Source: JAHEKB01 sp049115575 (GTDB lineage Bacteria; Bacteroidota; Bacteroidia; NS11-12g; UBA9320). Taken from it: DNA of 64,000 bases. Below are positions 38,176-46,891 of the stretch, piece after piece. The position numbers and the translations under genes are program-made. Within the stretch, counting starts at the first letter, position 1. Every line of letters begins with the position of its first letter. The notes beneath the pieces were generated by a model. It was given only the letters and a program-made list of their open reading frames with translations, was not told where the DNA came from and made no database searches. The stretch is from positions 628,156 through 692,155 of the forward strand of contig JAGDZU010000002.1 in the NCBI GenBank assembly GCA_049115575.1, in the 5' to 3' direction.

Positions 38176-39267
38176 ATGAAAAAGACACTAATTATAGCAG
38201 CAATGATGTTTGCCACCAGCTTTGTACAAGCTGGGAACTCAGATCGAATTGGTCAGGCAGGTGCCATGCAATTAAATATTAATGGATATGGAAGAACCTC
38301 TGGTTGGGGTTGGTCTGCCGTGAGCACAAGTTCGGGACTAGAAGCCATATTCAACAATGTGGGTGGATTGGCCTATACGGAAAAAACGGAAATGATTTTC
38401 GCGAGAACCGCCTGGTTAATGGGTAGTGATATCAACATCAATACGTTTGGATTCTCTCAAAATCTTGGAGGAGCTGGAGTATTGGGAGTAAGTGTGATGA
38501 GCTACGACATTGGAGACATTCCAATAACAACAACGGAGCAACCTGATGGAGGAATAGGAACATACAAGCCTAGTTTTTCCAATATCTCGGTAGCATATGC
38601 TAAGAGATTTACAGATCAGATTTCTGGTGGTGTTAACCTAAAAGTTTTCTCTGAATCTATTTCAAATGCCAAAGCACAAGGTGTTGCTATAGACGCAGGA
38701 ATACAATACAGAACGGCACTTAACGCAAGCAATAAGATTAAAGGAAACGACATAAAATTTGGAGTATCACTTAAGAATATTGGACCTGACGCTAGATACA
38801 GCGGTGATGGACTTTCTGTTAAAATGGTGTTTATAGACAATCCAGACGAAGAAAGAACTGTATCGCAGCGTGCTGCTAAGTTTAATCTTCCAGCATTAAT
38901 AAACATAAGTGCAGCTTATGATATCAAACTTGATAAAGGAGATGCTACTTACTTTCACAGATTAACGCCTGCTTTAACTTTTACGAATAATGCATTTGCT
39001 TCTAATCAGCTGACTGCCGGTTTGGAGTATGGTTATAAAGAAATGTTTCAGTTGCGTGGAGGGTTTGCCTATGAAGAGGGTTCTTTTGATTACTATGAAA
39101 GAAGCAATGCTTTAACTGGTGTTATGGGTGGATTCACATTTGAAGTACCTATCAGTTCTGAATCAGCAACAACTTTCGCATTGGATTATTCCTACAGACA
39201 TTCTAACCCATTTGGTGGTTCACACACTTTTGGAGTAAGATTGAACTTAGGAGGTTCTAGCGAGTAA
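38176..39267 (+). CDS. PorV/PorQ family outer-membrane protein
   Basis: A 363-residue FadL-like barrel protein of the PorV/PorQ group. Signal peptide about 1-19, then RIGQAGAMQLNINGYGRTSGWG and the diagnostic SSGLEAIFNNVGGLAYTEKTE segment, barrel strands throughout, and a final strand HTFGVRLNLGGSSE. PorV carries cargo from the T9SS translocon to the attachment complex. This copy lies 19 bases after the large secreted protein and may be a dedicated shuttle for it (inference). Confidence 0.88.
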   Translation: MKKTLIIAAMMFATSFVQAGNSDRIGQAGAMQLNINGYGRTSGWGWSAVSTSSGLEAIFNNVGGLAYTEKTEMIFARTAWLMGSDININTFGFSQNLGGAGVLGVSVMSYDIGDIPITTTEQPDGGIGTYKPSFSNISVAYAKRFTDQISGGVNLKVFSESISNAKAQGVAIDAGIQYRTALNASNKIKGNDIKFGVSLKNIGPDARYSGDGLSVKMVFIDNPDEERTVSQRAAKFNLPALINISAAYDIKLDKGDATYFHRLTPALTFTNNAFASNQLTAGLEYGYKEMFQLRGGFAYEEGSFDYYERSNALTGVMGGFTFEVPISSESATTFALDYSYRHSNPFGGSHTFGVRLNLGGSSE

Positions 39268-39281
39268 TAAAATACAATTTA

Positions 39282-39289
39282 TATCTTTG
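39282..39289 (+). promoter_or_regulatory. Bacteroidota -7 promoter element for greA
   Basis: TATCTTTG fits TAnnTTTG, 57 bases before the greA ATG, and is followed by the UUCG hairpin. Confidence 0.6.
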
Positions 39290-39297
39290 CATATGTG

Positions 39298-39322
39298 GTG
39301 CATCCGCCTTCGGTGGATGCAC
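39298..39322 (+). promoter_or_regulatory. UUCG-capped hairpin in greA leader
   Basis: GTGCATCCGC / GTGGATGCAC with a C(UUCG)G loop and one G-U pair, in the 5' untranslated region. There is no following T run, so it is not a simple terminator; it may stabilise the mRNA or regulate elongation. Confidence 0.55.
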
Positions 39323-39345
39323 ACTTGTTTATAATCCGAGAGCAG

Positions 39346-39819
39346 ATGTCCGTTAATTACATGACACAAGAGGGGTTTGATGCCCTTCAAGAAGAAATAA
39401 AGCATTTAGAGCGTGTAGAACGCAAGAAGATAAGTGCCCAAATTGCAGAAGCAAGAGACAAGGGCGATCTATCTGAGAATGCCGAATATGATGCAGCCAA
39501 AGAAGCACAAGGTTTACTTGAGCTCAAAATTTCTAAGCTAAAAAATGTTGCGGCTAACTCAAGAGTTTTAGATCCTAAGAATCTGGATTTGAGCAAAGTG
39601 AATATACTTTCAACAGTTAAATTATTGAATAAGAAATTCAATAAGGAGGTACATTATACCATAGTCACTGAGAAAGAAGCGGATCTTAAGCAGAATAAGA
39701 TTTCTTCTTTGTCTCCAATTGGTAAATCGCTCTTAGGGGCCAAGATTGGTGAAGTGGTGGATGTTCAAGTGCCAGCTGGAGTCATTCAATTTGAAATACT
39801 AGATATATACATTCAATGA
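39346..39819 (+). CDS. greA: Transcription elongation factor GreA
   Basis: A 157-residue factor that rescues backtracked RNA polymerase by stimulating transcript cleavage. ATG 39346 (MSVNYMTQEGFDAL) fits the family length; the longer frame runs back through the leader hairpin. The N-terminal coiled coil carries the catalytic acidic tip (DKGDLSENAEYDAAKE), and the C-terminal FKBP-like domain has SPIGKSLLGAKIGEVVDVQVP. Its TGA overlaps the HIT gene ATG (ATGA). Confidence 0.96.
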   Translation: MSVNYMTQEGFDALQEEIKHLERVERKKISAQIAEARDKGDLSENAEYDAAKEAQGLLELKISKLKNVAANSRVLDPKNLDLSKVNILSTVKLLNKKFNKEVHYTIVTEKEADLKQNKISSLSPIGKSLLGAKIGEVVDVQVPAGVIQFEILDIYIQ

Positions 39820-40205
39820 CCATATTCGAGCGCATAGTAGCTGGTGAGATTCCTTCATATAAAATTGCGGAGGATGATAACTATCTGGCTTTTCTAGATG
39901 CGTTTCCATTGCGCAGAGGTCATTGCCTAGTTATTCCGAAAAAGGCTACAGATTACATTTTTGATATAGGGGATCAAGAGTTTATCGGTCTTCAATTGTT
40001 CTCTAAAAAAGTAGCAAGAGCCATGGACCAAGTACTGGATTGTGAGCGTATAGGAGTAGCTGTAATTGGCTTAGAAGTACCTCATGCTCATATACACCTT
40101 GTTCCTATCAACGGAGTTGCAGACATAGACTTTTCTCAACCTAAACTTCAGATTTCTGGAGATGAAATGGAAAAAGTAGCGAGCCAAATCAGGGCCGCGC
40201 TTTAA
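39816..40205 (+). CDS. HIT family nucleotide hydrolase
   Basis: A 129-residue histidine-triad protein: TIFERIVAGEIPSYKIAEDDNYLAFLD at the start and the triad HAHIHLVPI with His90, His92 and His94. HIT proteins hydrolyse AMP-linked or dinucleotide substrates such as adenosine 5'-monophosphoramidate. Coupled to greA by ATGA and ending directly against ruvC on the other strand with no spacer. Confidence 0.94.
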   Translation: MTIFERIVAGEIPSYKIAEDDNYLAFLDAFPLRRGHCLVIPKKATDYIFDIGDQEFIGLQLFSKKVARAMDQVLDCERIGVAVIGLEVPHAHIHLVPINGVADIDFSQPKLQISGDEMEKVASQIRAAL

Positions 40206-40775
40206 TTACTTCAATTTATCTGGATTGTTTTTCAAGAAGGATGACCATCCACTGTATTTGTCTTCAACCTGACCAGAGTTTGGGTTGAACATGAAATGAT
40301 GACAAATGGCAATAGCAACAGCATCCGTTGCATCAAATTTGGAATGTAATTGATCAAGCTTTAGCAGATTTTTAACCATGCCAGCTACTTGTTCTTTGCT
40401 TGCATTACCATTTCCAGTAACAGCTTGTTTTATCCTTTTAGGGGCGTATTCAAAAATTGGGATTTGCCATTTTAGAGCAGCGGCCATAGAAACACCTTGT
40501 GCTCTACCTAGTTTGAGCATGCTCTGTGGGTTTTTACCATAGAAAGGAGCTTCAATAGCTAGCTCATCTGGTAAAAAGCGTTGAACCAGCTTATCTGTAT
40601 GGTTAAAAATGGTTTGGAGCTTCATGGCGTGATTGGCTTCCTTCCTCAAGTCAATGATACCCATAGATATTAAAGTCATCTCCTTCTTTACACATCCGAT
40701 GACTCCATATCCAGAGATAGTAGTTCCAGGATCAATTCCCAAGATAATCTTGTCATATATCTTATCTTTCGCCAC
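40206..40775 (-). CDS. ruvC: Holliday junction resolvase RuvC
   Basis: A 189-residue endonuclease that cuts Holliday junctions in RuvABC recombination. The acidic active site is visible: GIDPGTTISGYG, AIEAPFYGKNPQS, and the C-terminal FDATDAVAIAICHH pair of aspartates. Length is normal with a short basic C-terminal tail. Divergent from the flippase-like gene with only about 20 bases between starts. Confidence 0.96.
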   Translation of the reverse strand: MAKDKIYDKIILGIDPGTTISGYGVIGCVKKEMTLISMGIIDLRKEANHAMKLQTIFNHTDKLVQRFLPDELAIEAPFYGKNPQSMLKLGRAQGVSMAAALKWQIPIFEYAPKRIKQAVTGNGNASKEQVAGMVKNLLKLDQLHSKFDATDAVAIAICHHFMFNPNSGQVEDKYSGWSSFLKNNPDKLK

Positions 40776-40796
40776 TGCTTCATACGAATATCGCCT

Positions 40797-41750
40797 TTGG
40801 CCAATAAAAAAATCAATTACAGCCGTTATTACCCCCTAATTAAATGGATTTTGACCATTGCTTCTATTGCATTTTTCATTGTTCAATGGCAGAAATTTGA
40901 ATTAGATGTTTGGCAAAGATTTACAGCTCAAATCAGTTTGTACAAATTTTGGCTTATCCTCATAATAGCTTTAATGCTCCTAAATTGGTTTTTGGAATCC
41001 GTGAAGTTCAGGGAACTACTGTTTAAGAAAATAACACCAGTCAAGGCATACCTCACTGTATTCGGAGGGACAACTATCAGTAATTTCACACCCGCTCGCA
41101 CAGGCGAGTATGTGGGCAGGACTATTCTCCTTAAGAAAATAAGAGCCATTAAAGTTATAATGGCTACGGTCACTGGAAACCTGTTTCAATTGGTGATGAC
41201 CTACAGCTTTGGAATACTGTTTACTTTTCTTTATCTAATAGTAGGAGAAAAGGCAAGTTGGACAGATGACTACTTGCCCAGAGTGTACTTGATAAGCGTG
41301 GGGTTTGTATTGCTTCTTGTTTTGCTTTGGCTATTGCCTAAACTATACAACACACTTAAAGATAAAATGCCTGTTCTGATTAAGAAAGCGCTGAGAATTG
41401 TTCTCAATTATCCCAAGCCATTGCTTAGAAAAGTAAGTGTTGTAGCTCTATTGAGGTATATATGTTTTAGTTTACAGTTTTTCCTTTTACTTCAAATATT
41501 CTCTGGCTTTACGCTTAATGCAAGTCACGTACTTTTAGTTCCTGTTGCATACCTATTGCAGTCTCTTTTTCCTGTACCGGCTGTGGGAGATGTGGGGGTG
41601 AGGGTATTTGTGACAAGCTTATTGTTTAACGTAGTTATGAATAACGAACAGATTCTTCTTGCTGTCACAAGTTTGTGGTTTATTAACTTAATTGTGCCAG
41701 GTCTTATAGGAGCATTTTATTTGATCTATTCTTTATTTGCCAAAGAATGA
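40797..41750 (+). CDS. LPG synthase/flippase-like (UPF0104) membrane protein
   Basis: A 317-residue polytopic membrane protein of the lysylphosphatidylglycerol-synthase transmembrane/UPF0104 group: several hydrophobic helices, with TPARTGEYVGRTILLKK and SLFPVPAVGDVGVRVF motifs typical of the family. Members flip lipids or lipid-linked sugars. The start appears to be TTG 40797 (no in-frame ATG nearby). Its TGA overlaps the ATG of the GT2 gene, so lipid handling and glycosyl transfer are linked. Confidence 0.82.
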   Translation: MANKKINYSRYYPLIKWILTIASIAFFIVQWQKFELDVWQRFTAQISLYKFWLILIIALMLLNWFLESVKFRELLFKKITPVKAYLTVFGGTTISNFTPARTGEYVGRTILLKKIRAIKVIMATVTGNLFQLVMTYSFGILFTFLYLIVGEKASWTDDYLPRVYLISVGFVLLLVLLWLLPKLYNTLKDKMPVLIKKALRIVLNYPKPLLRKVSVVALLRYICFSLQFFLLLQIFSGFTLNASHVLLVPVAYLLQSLFPVPAVGDVGVRVFVTSLLFNVVMNNEQILLAVTSLWFINLIVPGLIGAFYLIYSLFAKE

Positions 41751-42868
41751 CATACCTCTTAATCATAGGTCTTGTATTGTTACTGCATTATGGCTGGCTC
41801 ATCTTTGCATATGTTCATCATTGGAATAGATTGGAAAAACTAGATGGTGAATCTAATGCCAGTGTAGCTATTCTAATCCCATTTAGAAATGAAGCCTTAC
41901 ATCTACCTGTTTTGTTAGACAGTCTTGAAGCCATTGATTACCAGGGCGACTGGAATATATTTATGATTAATGATCATTCAACCGATGAAAGCGTTGCCAT
42001 GATTCAAGATCGTAAAATATCGAGACTTAAAATTCTCCATTTGAAAAATGCAGAGGGAAAAAAGGAGGCGATTAAGCTAGCATGGAAACATTGTAATGCA
42101 GATGTGATTCTTCATACAGATGCGGACTGTAAACTGCCAATCAACTGGTTGAAATCTATGTTGGCGCCTATGAGCAATAAAGAAGTAGCCTTTGTGAGTG
42201 GACCAGTGAGGTATTCAAAAAGACCTAGACCCAATGAAAGTGGTAGAATTACTTTTTGGCAGCTGTTTTGGCATAGGTGGTATCAAATAGATTTTGCTGC
42301 TCTTAATGTGGCTGGTGCGGCTCAGATACAAATGAAAAAACCTATCATGTGCAATGGAGCTAATCTGGCATACAGATCTTCAGCTCTAGGAACGGATCTA
42401 AAGATGGATTACGCAAGTGGCGATGATGTTTTCCTTATGCAGCACATTAAAAGCAAAGGGGAAGGTGTATTCTTTCAGAAAGACCCGAGGGCTATGGTTA
42501 GAACAGAAGCACCTACTAATATGAAGGCGTTTTTAAATCAAAGGTTGAGATGGGCAGGAAAAAATACTTCTTACGGGAGCTTGATGAGCACTCTGAGAAT
42601 GGCTCTTGTCTGGTTGTTCAATATGTTCATTTTAATTGGTCTATTTAACGTTTCCAATGTTATTGGATTAATGGCGCTGTTTATGCTAATTGTTAAGATA
42701 TTATTGGATACATATCTCTTAGACGCTAGCAGAAAAGTCTATCATATTGGCCAGGAGGCCTATTCTCAGCTGATTATTGGGCAAATAGCGCATGTGGCTT
42801 ATATGGCTCTCATACCTATGGCGAGTAAAATATTTAAGTACGAATGGAAAGGGAGAAAACTAAAATGA
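41747..42868 (+). CDS. Family 2 glycosyltransferase, membrane-bound
   Basis: A 373-residue GT2 enzyme with an N-terminal hydrophobic helix, a catalytic GT-A domain (AILIPFRNEALHLPVLL, FMINDHSTDES, ILHTDADCKLPINW with the DxD acid pair, VSGPVRY), the processive-type motif QRLRWAGK, and C-terminal helices. It would move a sugar from a nucleotide donor onto a lipid or polymer at the membrane. ATGA overlap upstream and downstream places it in a three-gene coupled unit. Confidence 0.9.
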   Translation: MTYLLIIGLVLLLHYGWLIFAYVHHWNRLEKLDGESNASVAILIPFRNEALHLPVLLDSLEAIDYQGDWNIFMINDHSTDESVAMIQDRKISRLKILHLKNAEGKKEAIKLAWKHCNADVILHTDADCKLPINWLKSMLAPMSNKEVAFVSGPVRYSKRPRPNESGRITFWQLFWHRWYQIDFAALNVAGAAQIQMKKPIMCNGANLAYRSSALGTDLKMDYASGDDVFLMQHIKSKGEGVFFQKDPRAMVRTEAPTNMKAFLNQRLRWAGKNTSYGSLMSTLRMALVWLFNMFILIGLFNVSNVIGLMALFMLIVKILLDTYLLDASRKVYHIGQEAYSQLIIGQIAHVAYMALIPMASKIFKYEWKGRKLK

Positions 42869-43128
42869 TTGAAATACCAGACCTCGAACTGGAAATCCTC
42901 AAGCTCTGCCTTTATGAAGAGAGTTTTAACACCATATGTGAGGAATGTCAAATAACCGATGACCTCAACATTATAGGCGATGCAATCAAAAACCTAATTC
43001 ATTTAAAACTATTGAAACCTGAGAATACCGAAATGAGATCTATGTCGTGGATTTATGATGGAGACAAAATGAATGAGAGTTGTTTTAGGGCTACCGCTAA
43101 GGGAGTAGATTATATGCTGGATCATTGA
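42865..43128 (+). CDS. Conserved small protein, winged-helix-like
   Basis: An 87-residue protein starting at ATG 42865, which overlaps the TGA of the GT2 gene. The sequence is helical and acidic (MIEIPDLELEILKLCLYEES, then DLNIIGDAIKNLIHLKLLKPEN, ending FRATAKGVDYMLDH), a pattern like a small winged helix. I do not recognise the family. It may be a local regulator of the coupled flippase/GT2 genes; that is inference. The 3' end overlaps the convergent gene by seven bases. Confidence 0.7.
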   Translation: MIEIPDLELEILKLCLYEESFNTICEECQITDDLNIIGDAIKNLIHLKLLKPENTEMRSMSWIYDGDKMNESCFRATAKGVDYMLDH

Positions 43129-43790
43129 CCGTTCGACTTAAAACCTAATCTTTTTCCAGTAGCCAATCCCGCATTATTAAAGTAGTTTTTCTGCTCAAGA
43201 GTAATCTCAGACATCACATTCAATGGAGGAACATATAAGTCAAAATCGAGAGCGTATAGCATGGTTTGTTCCACAATTTTAATAATTACATCTTGGTTTA
43301 ACTCGCTGTTTTCCAAGTCCTTGTAAAGAAAATCTAATTGTCTTTGACCATCTACGTAGAAGTGCCCTTCTGCATTTACAAAAATTCTGGCCAGCAAATA
43401 ACCAATGTCTGCCATCCTTTGGTACTTAATAGAATCTGAAAGGAAATTGTAGGCCTGTATCATGCCAAAATATCCATATTCAGGAGTCTTCTTTACATAT
43501 TTGCTCTTGTTTATTTTATGATCTGGAGGGAAAATAAAAATGTTGGTGTGCATTATAAATGCGATGGTGTCTCCGCTAAATTTTAAATGAAATTCAAATT
43601 CATTTACCTCGTGCAATTCAACTTCTACATTTTGGTCTTTTTTAACCACTTCAGGTGCTAAAGTTTCTGCTATTTCTTTGGAGCATTTTCGGAGCTCACG
43701 AAATATGGTTAAAGTATTGCGGTAAATGTGTTGTTTTAAAGCTGCCTTATTATTCAATCCAGCTATGATGTCAACAATCTGATCAGACAT
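43122..43790 (-). CDS. Conserved Bacteroidota hypothetical protein (222 aa)
   Basis: No domain that I can name. From ATG 43790 the 222-residue soluble protein has a helical N-terminus (IVDIIAGLNNKAALKQHIYRN), a beta core (VEVELHEVNEFEFHLKFSGDTIAFIMHTNIFIFPPDH), YGYFGMIQAYNFLSDSI, and a C-terminal helical part. The alternative ATG 43832 would place a TAGCTTTG promoter element inside the gene, so the shorter start is preferred. Divergent from gltA. Confidence 0.72.
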   Translation of the reverse strand: MSDQIVDIIAGLNNKAALKQHIYRNTLTIFRELRKCSKEIAETLAPEVVKKDQNVEVELHEVNEFEFHLKFSGDTIAFIMHTNIFIFPPDHKINKSKYVKKTPEYGYFGMIQAYNFLSDSIKYQRMADIGYLLARIFVNAEGHFYVDGQRQLDFLYKDLENSELNQDVIIKIVEQTMLYALDFDLYVPPLNVMSEITLEQKNYFNNAGLATGKRLGFKSNGQ

Positions 43791-43808
43791 AGTTTTCCCC
43801 TTTTTGCA

Positions 43809-43816
43809 CAAAGCTA
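43809..43816 (-). promoter_or_regulatory. Bacteroidota -7 promoter element for hypothetical gene
   Basis: Reads TAGCTTTG on the minus strand, about 19 bases before ATG 43790. It decides the start of that gene. Confidence 0.5.
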
Positions 43817-43879
43817 AGATTTCTGCAAACATTGCTTTGTTTTACTTGTTGAGCTTTTGAAAAGTGGATATAAAATCGT

Positions 43880-43887
43880 ACTTTTGC
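43880..43887 (+). promoter_or_regulatory. Bacteroidota -7 promoter element for gltA
   Basis: TACTTTTG fits TAnnTTTG, about 25 bases before the gltA ATG. Confidence 0.6.
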
Positions 43888-43911
43888 ACCACCTAAATTC
43901 ACGGTTTAAAC

Positions 43912-45198
43912 ATGTCGGAAACAGCTAAATTGAACATCAAAGGGAACGAGATAGAACTCCCATTAATCACAGGAACAGAGCAAGAAGTTGGGATAGATAT
44001 TGCTGCCTTGAGAGCAAGTTCAAAAGCAGTGACCTTAGACGTGGGGTATAAAAATACAGGTAGCACTACAAGTGACATTACATTTTTAGATGGTGAGAAA
44101 GGGATTCTGAGGCATAGAGGATATGCTATTGAAGAATTGGCAGATAAGGCTGACTTCCTGGAGGTTGCATATTTGTTAATCAATGGAGAGCTACCAACTA
44201 AAACGGAATTTGACCAATGGGATGATGACATTAGACATCACACATTGGTAAACGGGGATATAGAAAATATCTTTAAAGCGTGGCCTACAGGATCTCATCC
44301 AATGGGACAACTAATTGCCATGATTTCTTCGCTTTCATCTTTTTATCCTGAGAGTTTGGATCCAAACCTTGGAGAAGAAGGAAGAAACAGAACCATAAGA
44401 AGATTAATTGCCAAGATGCCAACCATTTGCGCTATGATTCATAAAAAGCGTAAAGGGCATCCATTAATTTACCCGCAGAACAATCTGAATTATGTTGAGA
44501 ATTATCTTAACATGACCTTCAAGAATGTGACTGAAGATTACGAACTGGATCCAGTATTTGTGAGTGCTATGAACAAGCTGCTCATTCTGCACGCAGATCA
44601 CGAGCAAAATTGCTCGGCTTCTACAGTAAGATTGGTGGGATCTTCTCACGCCAATCTATACGCATCTATATCTGCAGGAATTGCGGCTTTATGGGGACCA
44701 TTACACGGCGGTGCTAATCAAAAGGTAATTGAAATGTTAGAGGCTATCAAAGCAGATGGTGGAAATGCACAGAAATACCTGGATAAAGCAAAAGACAAAA
44801 GTGATCCATTCAGACTGATGGGCTTTGGACATAGGGTATATAAAAACTTTGATCCTAGAGCTAAAATCATTAAGAAGTCTGCTGATGATGTACTCAACAA
44901 ATTGGGCGTAAATGACCCAACGTTGGAAATTGCCAAGAAGCTTGAAGAAGCAGCTTTATCTGATCCGTATTTCATTGAGCGTAAATTATTCCCCAATGTA
45001 GATTTCTACTCTGGAATTATCTATAGAGCTATGGGATTCCCAGTTGAGATGTTTACTGTACTATTTGCTTTGGGAAGACTGCCAGGCTGGATTTCTCAAT
45101 GGAAGGAAATGATGGAACACCGTCAACCCATTGGCAGACCTAGACAAATCTATACAGGTCCAGCTCAAAGACCTTTTGTAGGTATGGAGAACCGCTAG
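43912..45198 (+). CDS. gltA: Citrate synthase
   Basis: Condenses oxaloacetate and acetyl-CoA at the entry to the TCA cycle. A 428-residue protein with the type II citrate synthase N-terminal domain (DVGYKNTGSTTSDITFLDGEKGILRHRGYAIEEL contains the family signature) and catalytic motifs LHADHEQNCSAST, LWGPLHGGAN, and LMGFGHRVYKNFDPRA. Nothing is missing. The stop touches the convergent amidohydrolase with no spacer. Confidence 0.97.
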   Translation: MSETAKLNIKGNEIELPLITGTEQEVGIDIAALRASSKAVTLDVGYKNTGSTTSDITFLDGEKGILRHRGYAIEELADKADFLEVAYLLINGELPTKTEFDQWDDDIRHHTLVNGDIENIFKAWPTGSHPMGQLIAMISSLSSFYPESLDPNLGEEGRNRTIRRLIAKMPTICAMIHKKRKGHPLIYPQNNLNYVENYLNMTFKNVTEDYELDPVFVSAMNKLLILHADHEQNCSASTVRLVGSSHANLYASISAGIAALWGPLHGGANQKVIEMLEAIKADGGNAQKYLDKAKDKSDPFRLMGFGHRVYKNFDPRAKIIKKSADDVLNKLGVNDPTLEIAKKLEEAALSDPYFIERKLFPNVDFYSGIIYRAMGFPVEMFTVLFALGRLPGWISQWKEMMEHRQPIGRPRQIYTGPAQRPFVGMENR

Positions 45199-46854
45199 CT
45201 ACCAGTTAGCTTTATATACCTGTACCCCATTGGTCCATGTTTGCTTCACTTTAAGACCATAGGGATAATTGCTGGTCATTAGATCTTCATTCAGCACTAC
45301 AAAATCTGCATCCTTATTAACTTCTAAACTCCCTACCTGATCTTCCATAAATGATGCTTTTGCAGCCCAAAGTGTTATTCCTAATAGAGCCTGTTGTGCA
45401 CTTAAAGCTTCATTTGGAAGAAAACCTCCAATTGGATTTCTTTCGGCATTGGTTCTAAATACAGCAGCATGGAAAGTATGTAGTGGGTAGATGCTCTCTA
45501 CAGGAAAATCGGTTCCCAATGGAAGGTAGTTGTTGGTAGCTAAAAGGCTTTTATAGGCATACGCACCTTCCAAGCGTTCTCTACATAATCTCTCTTCTGC
45601 CCATCTCATATCGCTAGTTGCATGGGTTGGTTGTACAGATGGAATAATGTTATATGTGGTAAACAACTCGCGGTCTTCAGGGGTAACTACTTGTGCATGT
45701 TCAATTCTCCAACGTAGATCATTTTCCCCGCCCAAGTTCTTTGCATAGAATTCAAGCATTTTTTTATTGGCACTATCGCCTATACAATGAGTATTTACCT
45801 GAAATCCATTGTCATATAGAACTGTGCAAAATGAATCCAGTTTTTCTAATGGAGTGAGCCAGAAACCATGGTGCCCAGCCTCATCGCAATATTCTTCTTT
45901 TAAATGTGCTCCTCTTGAGCCTAACGCACCATCTGCATATAACTTAAAGCTACGCATAACCAAATTTGGACTTCTGTAAATCCCGTTTTCTAACCAATGG
46001 TCAAAATTCTCTTTGGACGGTTTTGCCATAGTGTAAATTTTCATCTGGAGCATGGCGTTCTTGTGCATGCTATCCATAAGTAAGATTGTGCTTAAATCAA
46101 GGCCTGCATCGGTCACCGTTGTTAGACCTGCGGCATAGCAATTCTTTTCAGCACTTTGAAGAGCTATTATCTGTGTTTTACGTTTAGGTTCAGGAATAAG
46201 ATCTAAAACCAGGTCAGCGGCATTGTCTACTAGTATGCCAGTTAGTTGACCGTTTCTTATTTCTATGCTTCCGCCATCAACTCTAGTGTTAACATCTATA
46301 CCGGCCATTTCGAGTGCTTTATTATTGGCTAGTGCGGCATGTCCGTCCACCCTCCTAAGTATTACAGGTCTATCGGGAAAGATCAAACTCAGTTTCATAT
46401 TGTTGGGAAATCCTTGTTCTGTCCAATCGGTCTGATCCCAACCTCTTCCGTGAATCCAATACTCATCCGTTTGTTGAGCAAATTCATAAGTCCTTTGGAT
46501 CACATCTTCCAGGCTTGTTGAATTCTTTAAGTCGACTTGTGTTAAAGTTTTACCGTATCCATAAAAGTGAGAGTGTGCATCTATAAAGCCCGGATAAACA
46601 AAACCGTTAAAGTTGCTTGTCTTCTTTGCCTTATACTTTCTGTTTAGCTCTTTGGATGTTCCAGTGGCTAATATTTTACCATCCTGAATAATCATGGCTT
46701 CACAATAATCAAATGCCTCATTACATATGTAAATCCTATCTGCCGTTATTAAATGCTCAACCTCAATTGGTGAATTGCTTTGACATGATAGAATAATAGA
46801 CAGAAAAATTACGTTAACTTTATACTTCCAGCTTTTTCTCAGTTGATCAACCAT
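45199..46854 (-). CDS. Amidohydrolase family lipoprotein (YtcJ-like)
   Basis: A 551-residue metal-dependent hydrolase of the Amidohydro_3/YtcJ type. ATG 46854 gives MVDQLRKSWKYKVNVIFLSIILSC, a lipoprotein signal with lipobox cysteine; a TTCTTTTG near-promoter lies just upstream. Metal motifs are GFIDAHSHFYGYG, HGRGWDQTDW, NTHCIGDSAN, RIEHAQVV and LGTDFPVESIYP. It is expected at the periplasmic face, acting on an unknown amide, ester or formamide-type substrate. A longer frame to 46881 adds only non-signal residues. Confidence 0.88.
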   Translation of the reverse strand: MVDQLRKSWKYKVNVIFLSIILSCQSNSPIEVEHLITADRIYICNEAFDYCEAMIIQDGKILATGTSKELNRKYKAKKTSNFNGFVYPGFIDAHSHFYGYGKTLTQVDLKNSTSLEDVIQRTYEFAQQTDEYWIHGRGWDQTDWTEQGFPNNMKLSLIFPDRPVILRRVDGHAALANNKALEMAGIDVNTRVDGGSIEIRNGQLTGILVDNAADLVLDLIPEPKRKTQIIALQSAEKNCYAAGLTTVTDAGLDLSTILLMDSMHKNAMLQMKIYTMAKPSKENFDHWLENGIYRSPNLVMRSFKLYADGALGSRGAHLKEEYCDEAGHHGFWLTPLEKLDSFCTVLYDNGFQVNTHCIGDSANKKMLEFYAKNLGGENDLRWRIEHAQVVTPEDRELFTTYNIIPSVQPTHATSDMRWAEERLCRERLEGAYAYKSLLATNNYLPLGTDFPVESIYPLHTFHAAVFRTNAERNPIGGFLPNEALSAQQALLGITLWAAKASFMEDQVGSLEVNKDADFVVLNEDLMTSNYPYGLKVKQTWTNGVQVYKANW

Positions 46855-46891
46855 CCCGCAAAAGAACAAAACGAAAATCATTTAAAGCTTA

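Noticed and set aside
39298..39322. Terminator of the PorV-like gene
   Set aside because: The hairpin lies after the greA promoter and has no T run.
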